From positions 6,662,896 to 6,726,895 of the forward strand of contig RQOL01000660.1 in NCBI GenBank assembly GCA_013076295.1: a stretch of DNA of 64,000 nt, given 5' to 3'. The position numbers and the translations under genes were made by a program. The DNA is from Sanderia malayensis (lineage: Eukaryota > Cnidaria > Scyphozoa > Semaeostomeae > Pelagiidae). Position 1 is the stretch's first letter. Every line of letters starts with the position of its first letter. This document shows, one piece after another, positions 13,101 to 23,200 of the stretch. The notes beneath the pieces were generated by a model, which saw only the letters and a list, made by a program, of their open reading frames with translations, ran no database searches and was not told the origin of the DNA.

Positions 13101-16100
13101 GTCTTCTTAAAATGCGTGTTTGACCGTGACATACCCTTTTCTCCTTTTCTTTTCTTGCAATCAAAATCCAAACGACGGCCAGAAAGCTTCTTGCGATGAT
13201 GCTAAACAAAAATTGAACCAAAAAATTAAACACCAAAGCAGAGAAAAGACAAAAATATTGGAAAAGACAAAAATATTGGGCAAGAAAACAGGCTGAATTC
13301 AAATAAATAATGTTTGGCTTCAGCCTTTTAATCGTAAAAAATGCATCAAGACCTTATGTGGGCTCTTTTTCTGCTTAACATCTAAATACATTTAAAAAAC
13401 CACTGTTCAAATATCAACTGCTTGACATTTCAAGCACCTGTGCTCTTTGAATTCCACCATCAATATGTTGAACAACTGATAAATTCGTTGCGGCCAAAAG
13501 GGTGCAGAGGGAGATCATCCCATTTAGAATGGGGCCTCCAATAGGCTTTTATAATTATGCATGGGGAAGATTTTAGGTACATGCAAAAAAATCTGTTTTT
13601 CATTTATACCCATGGCCTCTAAATTCTCTTTGTGGTCATTTGGGTATTCCTCTTGGTACTGGAAACAATCTTTGAAAATCGGACCCCAACAATAACACTG
13701 TCAATTACAATCACTGAAGTTCTATATCTCACTCACCATAATCTCTCTGATATCCCTGTTCTGTAATTGTTCCAACGGATCTAAGAAGTTCTGCTTCACT
13801 TGCACTTCCTAAAACATATAACCATGACATTTCATCAATAATCAAACACACTAATGAGTGGTTTCCATAAAAATATAAAATGTGATGGTGAAATGAAAGC
13901 AGTAACACTTTTACCATGAACACCACTTGGTTGCAGATTCACAGGAGTTCGATTATACATGCATAATGTATGCATTATCATGAAATATGAAATATTTCAT
14001 TAACAGTGAAAATTATTAGGAGCACCATTAGCACCATTGTTATCATACAAACCCGTTTTGAAAGTGAAGGTAGCTCATAATACATTCTTGACAAGAGTGC
14101 CCACGATAAATATATCAAGCTGTATGTAACCATTACTCCATATACAAAGTTCTCATTTCGCTTTCAATTTAGTGAACATGTAGTGCTGAATATATATATA
14201 GTTTGCTAACTGTGTAAAACATGCAATGCCTCTTTGGGAGGCACAATTTGAAGCATGCTATATTTCATATGCTCAGGGGGTCAAAGATCTGAGGATTTTT
14301 TACCCCCTGAGCATGCGAGTGATGATCGAATATCAGTGTTACTGGGAATCAATAACAAATTCTCAAACAGTGAATTATTTACCAGTGAGTCTTTGTACTC
14401 AGACATTCTTTGGAATGTTTGTCCCATATCTTGCACAGATGAAGCTGAAAAAAGGTCAATAACAAAGTAAAATATGATCATCTCCATAAAGTAAAGAGGC
14501 AGAATTTATTCTAACAACAAGGCTTTAATTACTATCACAATAAAAACAGATTAACAAACAATGCCCAAGTCAAGCAAACAAGTCAGATTGCTGCTTGAAT
14601 CTTTCCAAAGTTCAACTATGATGCATGAACAACTGTAAGTATATAGGGAAAAAGCCATTACACTGGAACCTCTATATTAGAGACACACTTATCCATCAAG
14701 GGGTCACAGTTCTACTTTCAGGTTGTGTCCTTCGTGGCCCATGCCGAAGAAAGGGGGAGGCAGAGGCTCAGAGTACTCCAAAGCTTTGAATGGGGCTTAT
14801 AAAGCTTTATAATCTTTTCCGTCCTAAATGAGGAACTGAGAATTCAAATCCTCCTTGTGGCTGGTCTTCCATACAGAGGTTGACTAGACAAGCTCCGGTA
14901 CTGTATAGATAAATTTAATGTTCCATTGCAGATAAATGTCCAAGGTATCCATTAATAGAGCCTGTACCAGTTCAATAGTCTAGTGTCAGTACTCAATCAT
15001 TACTTTTGAGTCGGACACTGGAATTGATTAATCAGATGGGAGCATTTATTTGTTTTTCCTAATTAATGACTTTTCATAGCCACTCTTCATCAATAGAGTA
15101 TATGATACAATCAAAGATGTGAAAGCTGGTCTTATAGGCAGTCAACTTAGAGGAGGAAGGGTATTTTGCCACGAGTAATAAATATGTCCCATGTGACAAA
15201 TAAAATTCTTACCGTAGGGTGAATTATCTTGCAAATCATCACTAGCAGTGGACATAACTTCACCGAGGACATTCTCTGGTTGGTTATACTTGACATTCTC
15301 TCCTCTTGCCTGACCTCTTGCCTTTAACACAGCTGTTTGGAAATTCAATTTTGTCCTAGCAGCTGCAAAATAAAATGGACATGCAAACCAAGTTCTTCAC
15401 TTTAGTGGAATCACAATAAACAAGGACCATGCCCCCCCCAATTTTTAACAAACTAGGCAAAAGTGCTCCTTTCAAACCAACAATTACCCTTTCTAAATCC
15501 AAAAGTGAGTGACCCAGGAGGGCTATTGCCTTTTTTTAACCTGGCCCCCTCACTTTTAGATGCTTTCTACGTCTCTGAGAATAAATTTTGATGCAGAGCA
15601 GCACAAAATAAGTAAGTACAGAAACAAAAACTAAAATTAAAAGCAAGCACTGAGATTCACTGGGATAGTAAACTGGAATATTTTGTATTAGAGGGAAATT
15701 TATTAGAAAAGTTAAGTCTTGTTAACATTTTTAATGCCATCCTACCATGTTTAATGCTAAACTTACCTGGATTAGGCTGCAGGTATTCTTTTGTTTTGTG
15801 TTGTAGCTGATCAACTAAATGGTTGTAGACATCTGTTTTCTGTAAATAAAAAAACAAAAGATAAAATGCTTAAAGCATTCATACAGCACATTTAACTGAT
15901 TGACTTTAAGATGAGCTCAGGAAAACATAGCACAAAAGCTTTCAATTCTTGAATTTTATCATTATTTCATGAACATGAATTATATTAAATAACATAGACA
16001 GTACTGTATTATGATTGAATTTCAAACAACACAAACATAACGTGATTATTCATTTTTGAATGCATTCTTCAAACATACACCGTCAAACCAATTATTCAAA

Positions 16101-18580
16101 CACAAACCATTTACAAAATAACTTAGATTTTTATACCAGAAGCTCAAAACAAATACCAGAGCAAAGTATTGCTTCATAAATAAAAAATAAAATGTTAATA
16201 AAGGGCATTGTTCTACCAAAAATAAAGCACGGTTTTATGCATTAATTTCTTTGAGGAATCGGTAAAAAGCTTCTTGTCCTAGTTGTTTCTTTGTTGCAGG
16301 GATCAACTGTATATAGTGCATATTATATGCATTGCAGTGCAGTAAAGCATAGTAGAACAATAAAGTATGATATATCAAAGCATAGTAAGCAGTGATAGGT
16401 AGTCATAGAGCAAAATGATGGCAAATGTTTTGTAATCACATTGAGCATGAAGCATTTCAAGCATAAACATCAAATAGGTATAAGCAACATGTGTTCCTAA
16501 AATGCTGAACATAAGAAAGCTGCAGAAAAGGAAAACATTTCTATTCCTAATTTAACAAAAAACATGGCAGATGTTAGTCAGACCACTCTGTGAAATATTA
16601 TTTGTTATCCAAATAAGCTAACCATTATTGCTTCAGATTATCTTGCATAAAAAAGGTCAACAACTTAAGCAGCTGGAAAATTCAAATAAAAATTAACCAT
16701 GTTCTTGTGTGAAATCAAACAAATGATGAGAAAACATTTGCCATTGACATGATAAAAGTAAACAGAGGAAAATCATGATTTTAGTGGATCTCAATTTGAA
16801 GGAGAATCTGTAGCATGGTAATTCTCTTTTTAACTCATATTAGCATTACAAAAGCACATAAAGGGGAAAGCATTTGAAGTTCTGGTGGATATATTTCATG
16901 GAACATATTGAAATATCTAAGAGTTTAATTACTGTTTGTTTAATTCAAATCCATTAATTCACAAACATTTTTCTTTCTCTGTTTTTGACTTGCTTTATTA
17001 ATGGTTTCAAACTTATTCATACCAATTTAAGAACTTGGCTACTGAAGCCAATTTCTCAGTTGAAATGTTTCAAAAATAAAAGTTTGAAGATTTTGGGAAT
17101 AAGTACATCCTTTGATCAATATACCCTGACCATCCAAAAATAAAACTTTGAATTGGTGCCAACAAAACTGAAGCATAAACAATTTCTCAACTGGTTGAAA
17201 TTGTTAGAAAGTCTGACATTGGTTTAGGTTTGATGTTTTATAAATTTGAATACAAATGAATTAAATTACCCTTTCTAATTCAATGAAATCTTCTTCTAAT
17301 TGTGATCCTTTCACACTGCCAAGCTTCTCACTCATATACTAAAAGAAAAATAGAAAATTGATGTATAGCATATAACTGAGCAATGAAATATTAAATACGA
17401 AAATATTAAATCTGCAGAAAATTTTTAAGACAAAGATGCATTTTCCTTACATTAAAGTCACAAATCGTGGTTGTGTACCTCACAATGCATGTAGGTATAT
17501 AGGTATAAGTATAAAATTCATAAATATAGCTCAAGCTCACAAATAGAAATTAGTAAATCAAATATTTTGTGGTTTCCAACACTGGCTTTACAAGGGAGCG
17601 TTGCCAAAAGATCTTAAATTATGATACAAAAATAGAATGCCAGTCATCTTTATTCAATAAAAAAATAAATAAATGAATCATGCTAGGTTTTGATGAGTGA
17701 TATGGCTGTTTTAAAAAGAGGATTCACTGTCGAGGTAAAATTCATATTTAGGTTTTTTGTAAGAAACTGGTTTATAACAAACTAGAAATAGGATGGCCAA
17801 ACATTAAAAAAAAACTTTAGTTGTCAAAAATAATTTAAAACCCGTAACGCCTTCATTCTCAAAAAAGAAATCCCTCAACTCTATTGTGTGCTTTGCATCA
17901 GTGAATATCAAGAAGTTTGTTTTTAGAAAAATTGTATTTTTTATTTTGATATGCACCATATTTCTTGTGACAAGTTGAGTTTATAGTATTCATCCAAAAA
18001 TGCGCAACTTCAAAACAACAAGGCAATTTTAGATCCGAAAATAAAAAACCAATCAAGCAACTTTGTATTTGGGTGCCGATCCAACTTTTTTATATACAAA
18101 ATATAAACAAGGAAACTATATTTGCAAAATTAGATGAAGTAGGCAAGATATCATGGTAAAGTTGATTGAGATGTAAAGCATCTTTATAGTGGTAGTATGA
18201 TGCAGATAATAGGCTTTGTGCCTACTTGCTTCGTGTCAAAACATGTCGATGCAAAATAATGGAAAGATCGGGCAGGAGGTCAACTTTGGTGGAAGCAAAC
18301 ACGGGACAGCCCACTTCGGAAGGCAATAATTAATTTGCGAACTCAACTAGATACGATTTTACTTATATTAATAATAAGAAATCTACGCAATGGTCGAAAA
18401 CAACTTCATTCTCTTTGGAATGAATGGCTTGAAAAATCTGTCTACATAAGCACAATAATGCAAATCTGGTAGATCGTGTATAAAAATGGCCTAGGCATGA
18501 TGAGTAGTATATACTAATTCAACATTTCAATTCACCTGGTTGGCTTTGTTAAGCTGTTTTTTCAATCCAGCAAGAGACAT
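969..18580 (-). CDS. SH3GL: Endophilin-A (SH3GL-type) BAR + SH3 protein, complete, 11 coding exons
   Basis: Exons read on the minus strand: 18536-18580, 17270-17338, 15767-15839, 15213-15362, 14383-14444, 13737-13808, 13135-13201, 12045-12136, 11353-11456, 10988-11190, 969-1111. All junctions are GT-AG and phases agree; the total is 1080 nt, 359 amino acids, close to the roughly 350 usual for the family. The start [15 protein letters not shown] is the family's amphipathic helix H0. The BAR domain covers residues 1 to about 245 ([19 protein letters not shown] and GRRLDFD blocks). A Ser/Pro-rich linker follows, then an SH3 domain from about residue 303 (ALYDF, then DDNWFEG and FFPVNYVEV). Known family role: it bends membrane at endocytic necks and recruits dynamin and synaptojanin through SH3. 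A 3' splice signal lies just upstream of the ATG (18586-18587), so a 5'UTR intron is likely. Paralog type is inferred to be A, not B. Confidence 0.95.
1112..2654. other. Intron 10 of endophilin-A, distal part
   Basis: I see no exon or clear element here. The right part (from about 2350) must hold the promoter and 5'UTR of the nested plus-strand gene. A short G-rich and C-rich run near 2520-2555 is the only notable composition change. Confidence 0.5.
2655..8897 (+). CDS. KCTD-type BTB (T1) plus TLDc-domain protein, two exons, nested in endophilin intron
   Basis: Exon 1 is 2655-3402 and exon 2 is 8575-8897; phase 1 joining gives 356 residues. Residues 10-68 are charged and probably coiled coil. 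Residues 77-175 form a KCTD/T1 BTB fold ([55 protein letters not shown]). Residues 181-356 form a TLDc domain ([51 protein letters not shown], ending [10 protein letters not shown]). The chosen ATG at 2655 has A at -3 and G at +4; an in-frame ATG at 2619 would add 12 residues. Known families: KCTD BTB domains oligomerise and often bind cullin-3, and TLDc proteins are linked to oxidative-stress resistance and V-ATPase binding. The specific role here is unknown. Confidence 0.85.
3558..3729. mobile_element. Short TA-flanked MITE, CACGTTTTTT family
   Basis: The ends are imperfect inverted repeats (left CCCGTTTTTTATTTTATAAG; right, read inward, CACGTTTTTTTATAGCCAC) flanked by TA. The subterminal block with AAGAAACCTAGCTCAAG is shared, inverted, with the longer copy at 53822-54212. 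It lies 155 bp after exon 1 of the BTB-TLDc gene. Confidence 0.55.
3873..3895 (+). repeat. 23-bp direct repeat, left copy
   Basis: A perfect 23-bp match, beginning AGCTCTTATAGC, to 8455-8477. The pair brackets the foldback composite. It could be an unusually long target duplication or an older local duplication. Confidence 0.6.
4348..8398. mobile_element. Large foldback-like inverted repeat, right arm interrupted by a later insertion
   Basis: The left arm, about 4348-5300, reads inverted on the right in two pieces: about 6280-7018 and 8133-8398. For example, the block around 4581-4604 pairs with 8133-8156 and the block around 4612-5240 pairs with 6420-7010. The unpaired centre is about 5300-6280. 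A 74-codon frame occurs in both arms (4928-5152 plus, 6473-6697 minus) but shows no known domain. I see no transposase, so this is a non-autonomous element or a rearrangement product. Confidence 0.7.
7025..8126. mobile_element. Palindromic DNA element inserted in the foldback arm, with 6-bp target duplication
   Basis: The termini are CCAATGATATAAAGCGCC and its reverse complement, giving long inverted arms (about 7025-7440 and 7730-8126). The element is flanked by AATATA at 7019-7024 and 8127-8132. The uninterrupted left arm at 4600-4610 carries a single AATATA (as its complement), which gives the empty site. No transposase frame is visible. Confidence 0.8.
8455..8477 (+). repeat. 23-bp direct repeat, right copy
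   Basis: Perfect copy of 3873-3895, lying about 100 bp before the 3' splice site of BTB-TLDc exon 2. Confidence 0.6.
8575..8897 (+). CDS. Exon 2 of the BTB-TLDc gene: C-terminal TLDc half
   Basis: A pyrimidine tract and AG at 8573-8574 precede this exon. Joined to the donor at 3402|3403 (GAAG then gtgggt), it restores [18 protein letters not shown], the expected continuation of TLDc. The stop TGA is at 8895-8897. Reading exon 1 through its donor instead gives an unrelated tail ending at 3524, so splicing is the better model. Confidence 0.85.
8898..9573. other. Presumed 3'UTR of the BTB-TLDc gene and spacer
   Basis: AT-rich, without coding frames. The first clear AATAAA on the plus strand is at 9679-9684, inside the LINE remnant, so the true 3' end is not settled. 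Confidence 0.35.
9574..9835 (+). pseudogene. Decayed non-LTR retrotransposon reverse-transcriptase fragment
   Basis: The translation gives [19 protein letters not shown]-stop-LACNKL, then after a one-base frame change [18 protein letters not shown]. This is the familiar post-catalytic region of LINE reverse transcriptases, in which the two stop positions are normally Trp. Both stops are TGA where TGG is expected, so the copy is dead. No endonuclease or catalytic YxDD block lies nearby. Confidence 0.75.
10357..10820. mobile_element. TA-flanked MITE with TIR CCGTAAATCCTCGAATAAG
   Basis: Both ends carry the same terminal sequence in inverted orientation, flanked by TA. Internal tracts repeat the AATAAGCCCCC motif several times, which gives strongly C-rich and G-rich ends. 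About 464 bp, with no open frame. It lies 168 bp from endophilin exon 10. A shorter copy is at 45098-45333. Confidence 0.8.
10988..11190 (-). CDS. SH3GL: Endophilin-A exon 10: proline-rich linker and first SH3 strand
   Basis: This 203-nt exon follows the end of the BAR domain. It encodes an acidic Ser/Asp stretch ([12 protein letters not shown]), a Pro-rich piece ([12 protein letters not shown]) and the SH3 opening AKALYDFEK. The exon ends inside the SH3 domain, and the rest of that domain lies 9.9 kb away at 969-1111. Confidence 0.92.
11654..12030. repeat. Degenerate relative of the CCGTAAATCC MITE family
   Basis: GCTTATTCGAGGGTGGGGGC-like and GCTTAGTTTGCAAAAATA-like blocks recur at both ends, but terminal inverted repeats are eroded. 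It ends about 15 bp from the 5' splice site of endophilin exon 8. Confidence 0.5.
12201..12253. repeat. Short hairpin-forming inverted repeat beside endophilin exon 8
   Basis: Arms 12201-12220 and 12232-12253 pair over about 20 bp (TGTGTGCACACCTAAGTGAG against its complement) around an 11-nt loop. It lies in the intron about 65 bp upstream, in gene sense, of exon 8. Confidence 0.6.
12298..12933. mobile_element. Mariner-like MITE with TIR CAGGGTGGCCCAGAAAAAAG
   Basis: Perfect or near-perfect inverted ends of about 45 bp continue through AGTAACCCCCC and AACAAAATAATT, and TA flanks both sides. The 636-bp body lacks a transposase frame. The end sequence and TA duplication fit a Tc1/mariner-mobilised non-autonomous element. 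Confidence 0.8.
15840..17269. other. Endophilin intron 2, no feature seen
   Basis: AT-rich intronic sequence with no exon, TIR pair or tandem array that I can recognise. The neighbouring introns 17339-18535 and 14445-15212 look the same. Confidence 0.5.
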
Positions 18581-19396
18581 GGTATCTAAAAGAGATTATT
18601 CTTCCAAATAAATACCAAACGAGATGATTCTGGTGATACAAAGAATTTATCCGAAGCTACTTTTCCGCAAAGCTTGAAATAGAATACAAGACCACCTTAC
18701 AACATAAAGATGAATTTGTGGGAAGGTCGCAGCCAGCAACCCATACCATCTCATTCCCGGGGGTCAACTTGTAATGGTTAAAACATCACAAAATGGTGTG
18801 AAACCTGGTCAATAGATTCACAACACAAATTGACACTGTTGTGTTAAATCTATTGATCATGTTTACACCATCCTTTCTCGTTACAGACCTAAGTATTGAG
18901 GATGAGTTCTGAGAAATGTCGAACAATTCTTCAAATGATAAAATATCAACGCCACGAAATTGGATCTTGCCGCAAAACATTTAACAACACATCACCCCGG
19001 TTTAAATCTCCTTTGGAATGCAAATGAAAGAGATAGCTGGCAAATGTCTGAACAAGGGTCACGTTTGACGGAGGGAAGGGAAGGAACCCCATTTTAGCAG
19101 GGTTTTTTCTCAAACAATATGGCAAATTTGCTAACCTTGATTTCTTCAAATAAACTGTTTGTGATCGAGGTCGGAGAATAAAATTCCAAAAGGAAGTATG
19201 TAAAATATTGACCGGAAGTATGACTCTAATGACGTCATTTTTCATCTTGACACATTTTACAAGAAATGCCACCACTATCTTTCATTGGTTTACTGGATGT
19301 CAAAATAGTGCGACCAAAAATTGTCTGTCCAGACCTTGCAAATGGTCCACTTGGTTTCGAGTTCTGTTAAAGTTTTTGACAATTCTAGGATGTTAT
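18581..19396 (-). promoter_or_regulatory. Likely endophilin-A 5' region
   Basis: The expected promoter and 5'UTR position. It contains an ETS-type site ACCGGAAGT at 19211-19219 and a palindromic CRE-type TGACGTCA at 19230-19237, with a second TGACGTCA at 19789-19796. Because similar sequence recurs in a repeat-like context at 58186, the motifs may belong to a mobile element and not to the promoter. Confidence 0.3.
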
Positions 19397-19782
19397 TACA
19401 CTTATTTTATTCAATAAGCAACCGCTCAATAAGCAACTAGGGCTGGATTGACCCTAACATTAAGCAACTCGAGGGCTCAATTGAATTACTGTTAGCAACT
19501 AAGAATTCAAATATTATTTATTTTAACATGCCAAAACTGGGCAGGAATTTTCACTGTGCTGTTGAAGTTCTTGACTAACATGTTTACACTTACTGTCTCT
19601 TAAGTCTTGTGCTGTAGGCGTTACAGTTGATGATTTTGACCCACGAACTTAGGAGAGGCTGTTATAGGCAAAAAAAATTTTAAGCAACTTTTAAGCAACT
19701 TTGAGGGCTAAAATGTCGAAAATTTTAGGCAACTTTCAGGGCTGGACCAAAGTCTAGTTGCTTATTAAAAAAAATAAGTGTA
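19397..19782. mobile_element. TA-flanked MITE with TIR CACTTATTTTATTCAATAAG
   Basis: The left end CACTTATTTTATTCAATAAG pairs with the right end CTTATTAAAAAAAATAAGTG, with TA on both sides. The interior repeats AAGCAACT several times. 386 bp, no frame. Confidence 0.75.
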
Positions 19783-19988
19783 ACCCTGTGACGTCATAAT
19801 TTATCATTTTCAGATGCACAAAAGTGACAACTTTCCGTGTATACACACGGTTTTTTATAAGAAAGTGTTTTTTCAGCCCAGCTCTCAGACTTTCTTAGCT
19901 ATATCCGAACTTCAGTACTAAAACGTCCTTAAGACTTTCTGAGAATAATTTGACAAGTTTTCTGTTACTGTGCATGCGCGAGAAGGCT

Positions 19989-20289
19989 TACACGCATTTT
20001 TTTTATAAGCAATTTCAACTCGGGCTCAGTACTAAAAATTGCTTAGCTGGAAAGCAAGTTTAAGTACTCAAAATTGCTTATTGCTTAACTTTTTGTTCGT
20101 GTTTTTTGAAAATAGATTAGAAAAAGGTTATTCCTCTTAATAAGATGGTGTCAGTTCACATTTCCTGTTAAGTACTGAAAATACAATTTTTCAAATTGCT
20201 TAGCAGTCTTCAATCCAGTACTAAAATTGCTTAACTTCTTGCCTTCCGCTTTGCTTATAAAGCAGTTGCTTATAAAAAAGATGCGTGTA
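19989..20289. mobile_element. TA-flanked MITE with TIR CACGCATTTTTTTTATAAGC
   Basis: The left end CACGCATTTTTTTTATAAGC and right end GCTTATAAAAAAGATGCGTG are inverted, with TA flanks. The 301-bp element ends exactly where the minisatellite array begins. A related left end without a partner is near 19843. Confidence 0.75.
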
Positions 20290-23200
20290 TGAAATAACGG
20301 TGGTGGTTTGGAAAATATGAAAACACGGTGGTGGTTTGGAAAAATGGTGAAACCACTACCTTGAAAATTCACTATTAATGAGACCTCTGATAAACGACCA
20401 TGGATAGATGGGAATTGCCCTAATAACAACAAATGGGTCAAAGAATCTATAAATTGAAGATGATGGTTTGAAAAAATGTAAAAACACGGTGTTGGTTTGG
20501 AAAAAAATGAAATCACGGTGATGGTTTGGAATAAAATGAAATCACGGTGGTGGCTTGGAAAAATGGTGAAACCACTACCTTGAAAATTCACTATTAATGA
20601 GTCCTCTAATAAACGACCATGGACAGATGGGAATTGGCCTAATAACAACAAGTGGGTCAAAGAATCTATAAATTGAATATGATGGATTGGAAAAAAATGA
20701 AATCACGGTGGTGGTTTGGAATAAAATGAAATCATGGTGGTGGTTTGGAACAATGGTGAAACCACTACCTTGAAAATTCACTATAAATGAGACCTCTAAT
20801 AAACGACCATGGATAGATGGGAATTGACTTAATAACAATAAGTGGGTCAAAGAATCTATAAATTGAATATGATGGTTTGAAAAAATGTGAAAACACGGTG
20901 GTGGTTTGGAAAAAAATGAAATCACGTTGGTGGTTTGGAATAAAATGAAATCACGGTGATGGCTTGGAAAAATGGTGAAACCACTACCTTGAAAATTCAC
21001 TATTAATGAGACCTCTAATAAACGACCATGGATAGATGGGAATTGACTTAATAACAATAAGTGGGTCAAAGAATCCATAAATTGAAGATGATGGTTTGAA
21101 AATATATGAAAACAAGGTGGTGGTTTGGAAAAAATGAAATCACGGTGGTGGTTTGGAATAAAATGAAATCACGGTGGTGGTTTGGAAAATTGGTGAAACC
21201 ACCACCTTGAAAATTCACTATTAATGAGATATCTGATAAACGACCATGGATAGATGGGAATTGACCTAATAACAACAAGTGGGTCAAAGAATCTATAAAT
21301 TGAAGATGAAAGCTTGAAAAAATGTGAAAACACGGTGGTGGTTTGGAAAAAAATGAAATCACGGTGGTGGTTTGGAAAAATGGTCAAACCACTACCTTGA
21401 AAATTCACTATAAATGAGACCTCTGATAAACGACCATGGATAGATGGGAATTGACCTAATAACAACAAGTGGGTCAAAGAATCCATAAATTGAAGATGAT
21501 GGTTTGAAAAAATGTGAAAACACGGTGGTGGTTTGGAATAAAATGAAATCTCGGTAGTGGTTTGGAAAAAATGAAATCACGATGGTGGTTTGGAACAATG
21601 GTGAAACCACTACCTTGAAAATTCACTATAAATGAGACCTCTAATAAACGACCATGGATAGATGGGAATTGACTTAATAACATTAAGTGGGTCAAAGAAT
21701 CTATAAATTGAAGATGATGGTTTGAAAAAATGTGAAAACACGGTGGTGGTTTGGAAAAAAATGAAATCACGGTGGTGGTTTGGAACAATGGTGAAACCAC
21801 TACCTTGAAAATTCACTATAAATGAGACCTCTAATAAACGACCATGGATAGATGGGAATTGACTTAATAACAATAAGTGGGTCAAAGAATCCATAAATTG
21901 AAGATGATGGTTTGAAAAAATGTGAAAACACGGTGGTGGTTTGGAAAAAAATGAAATCACGGTGGTGGTTTGGAAAAAATGAAATCACGGTGGTGGTTTG
22001 GAACAATGGTGAAACCACTACCTTGAAAATTCACTATAAATGAGACCTCTAATAAACGACCATGGATAGATGGGAATTGACTTAATAACAATAAGTGGGT
22101 CAAAGAATCCATAAATTGAAGATGATGGTTTGAAAAAATGTGAAAACACGGTGGTGGTTTGGAAAAAAATGAAATCACGGTGGTGGTTTGGAAAAAATGA
22201 AATCACGGTGGTGGTTTGGAACAATGGTGAAACCACTACCTTGAAAATTCACTATAAATGAGACCTCTAATAAACAACCATGGATAGATGGGAATTGACT
22301 TAATAACAATAAGTGGGTCAAAGAATCTATAAATTGAAGATGATGGTTTGAAAAAATGTGAAAACACGGTGGTGGTTTGGAAAAAATGAAATCACGGTGG
22401 TGGTTTGGAAAAATGGTCAAACCACTACCTTGAAAATTCACTATAAATGAGACCTCTGATAAACGACCATGGATAGATGGGAATTGACCTAATAACAACA
22501 AGTGGGTCAAAGAATCCATAAATTGAAGATGATGGTTTGAAAAAATGTGAAAACACGGTGGTGGTTTGGAATAAAATGAAATCTCGGTAGTGGTTTGGAA
22601 AAAATGAAATCACGATGGTGGTTTGGAACAATGGTGAAACCACTACCTTGAAAATTCACTATAAATGAGACCTCTAATAAACGACCATGGATAGATGGGA
22701 ATTGACTTAATAACAATAAGTGGGTCAAAGAATCTATAAATTGAAGATGATGGTTTGAAAAAATGTGAAAACACGGTGGTGGTTTGGAAAAAATGAAATC
22801 ACGGTGGTGGTTTGGAAAAATGGTGAAACCACTACCTTGAAAATTCACTATAAATGAGACCTCTGATAAACGACCATGGATAGATGGGAATTGACCTAAT
22901 AACAACAAGTGGGTCAAAGAATCTATAAATTGAAGATGATGGTTTGTAAAAATGTGAAAACACGGTGTTGGTTTGGAAAAAAATGAAATCACGGTGATGG
23001 TTTGGAATAAAATGAAATCACGGTGGTGGCTTGGAAAAATGGTGAAACCACTACCTTGAAAATTCACTATTAATGAGTCCTCTAATAAACGACCATGGAT
23101 AGATGGGAATTGCCCTAATAACAACAAATGGGTCAAAGAATCTATAAATTGAAGATGATGGTTTGAAAAAATGTAAAAACACGGTGTTGGTTTGGAAAAA

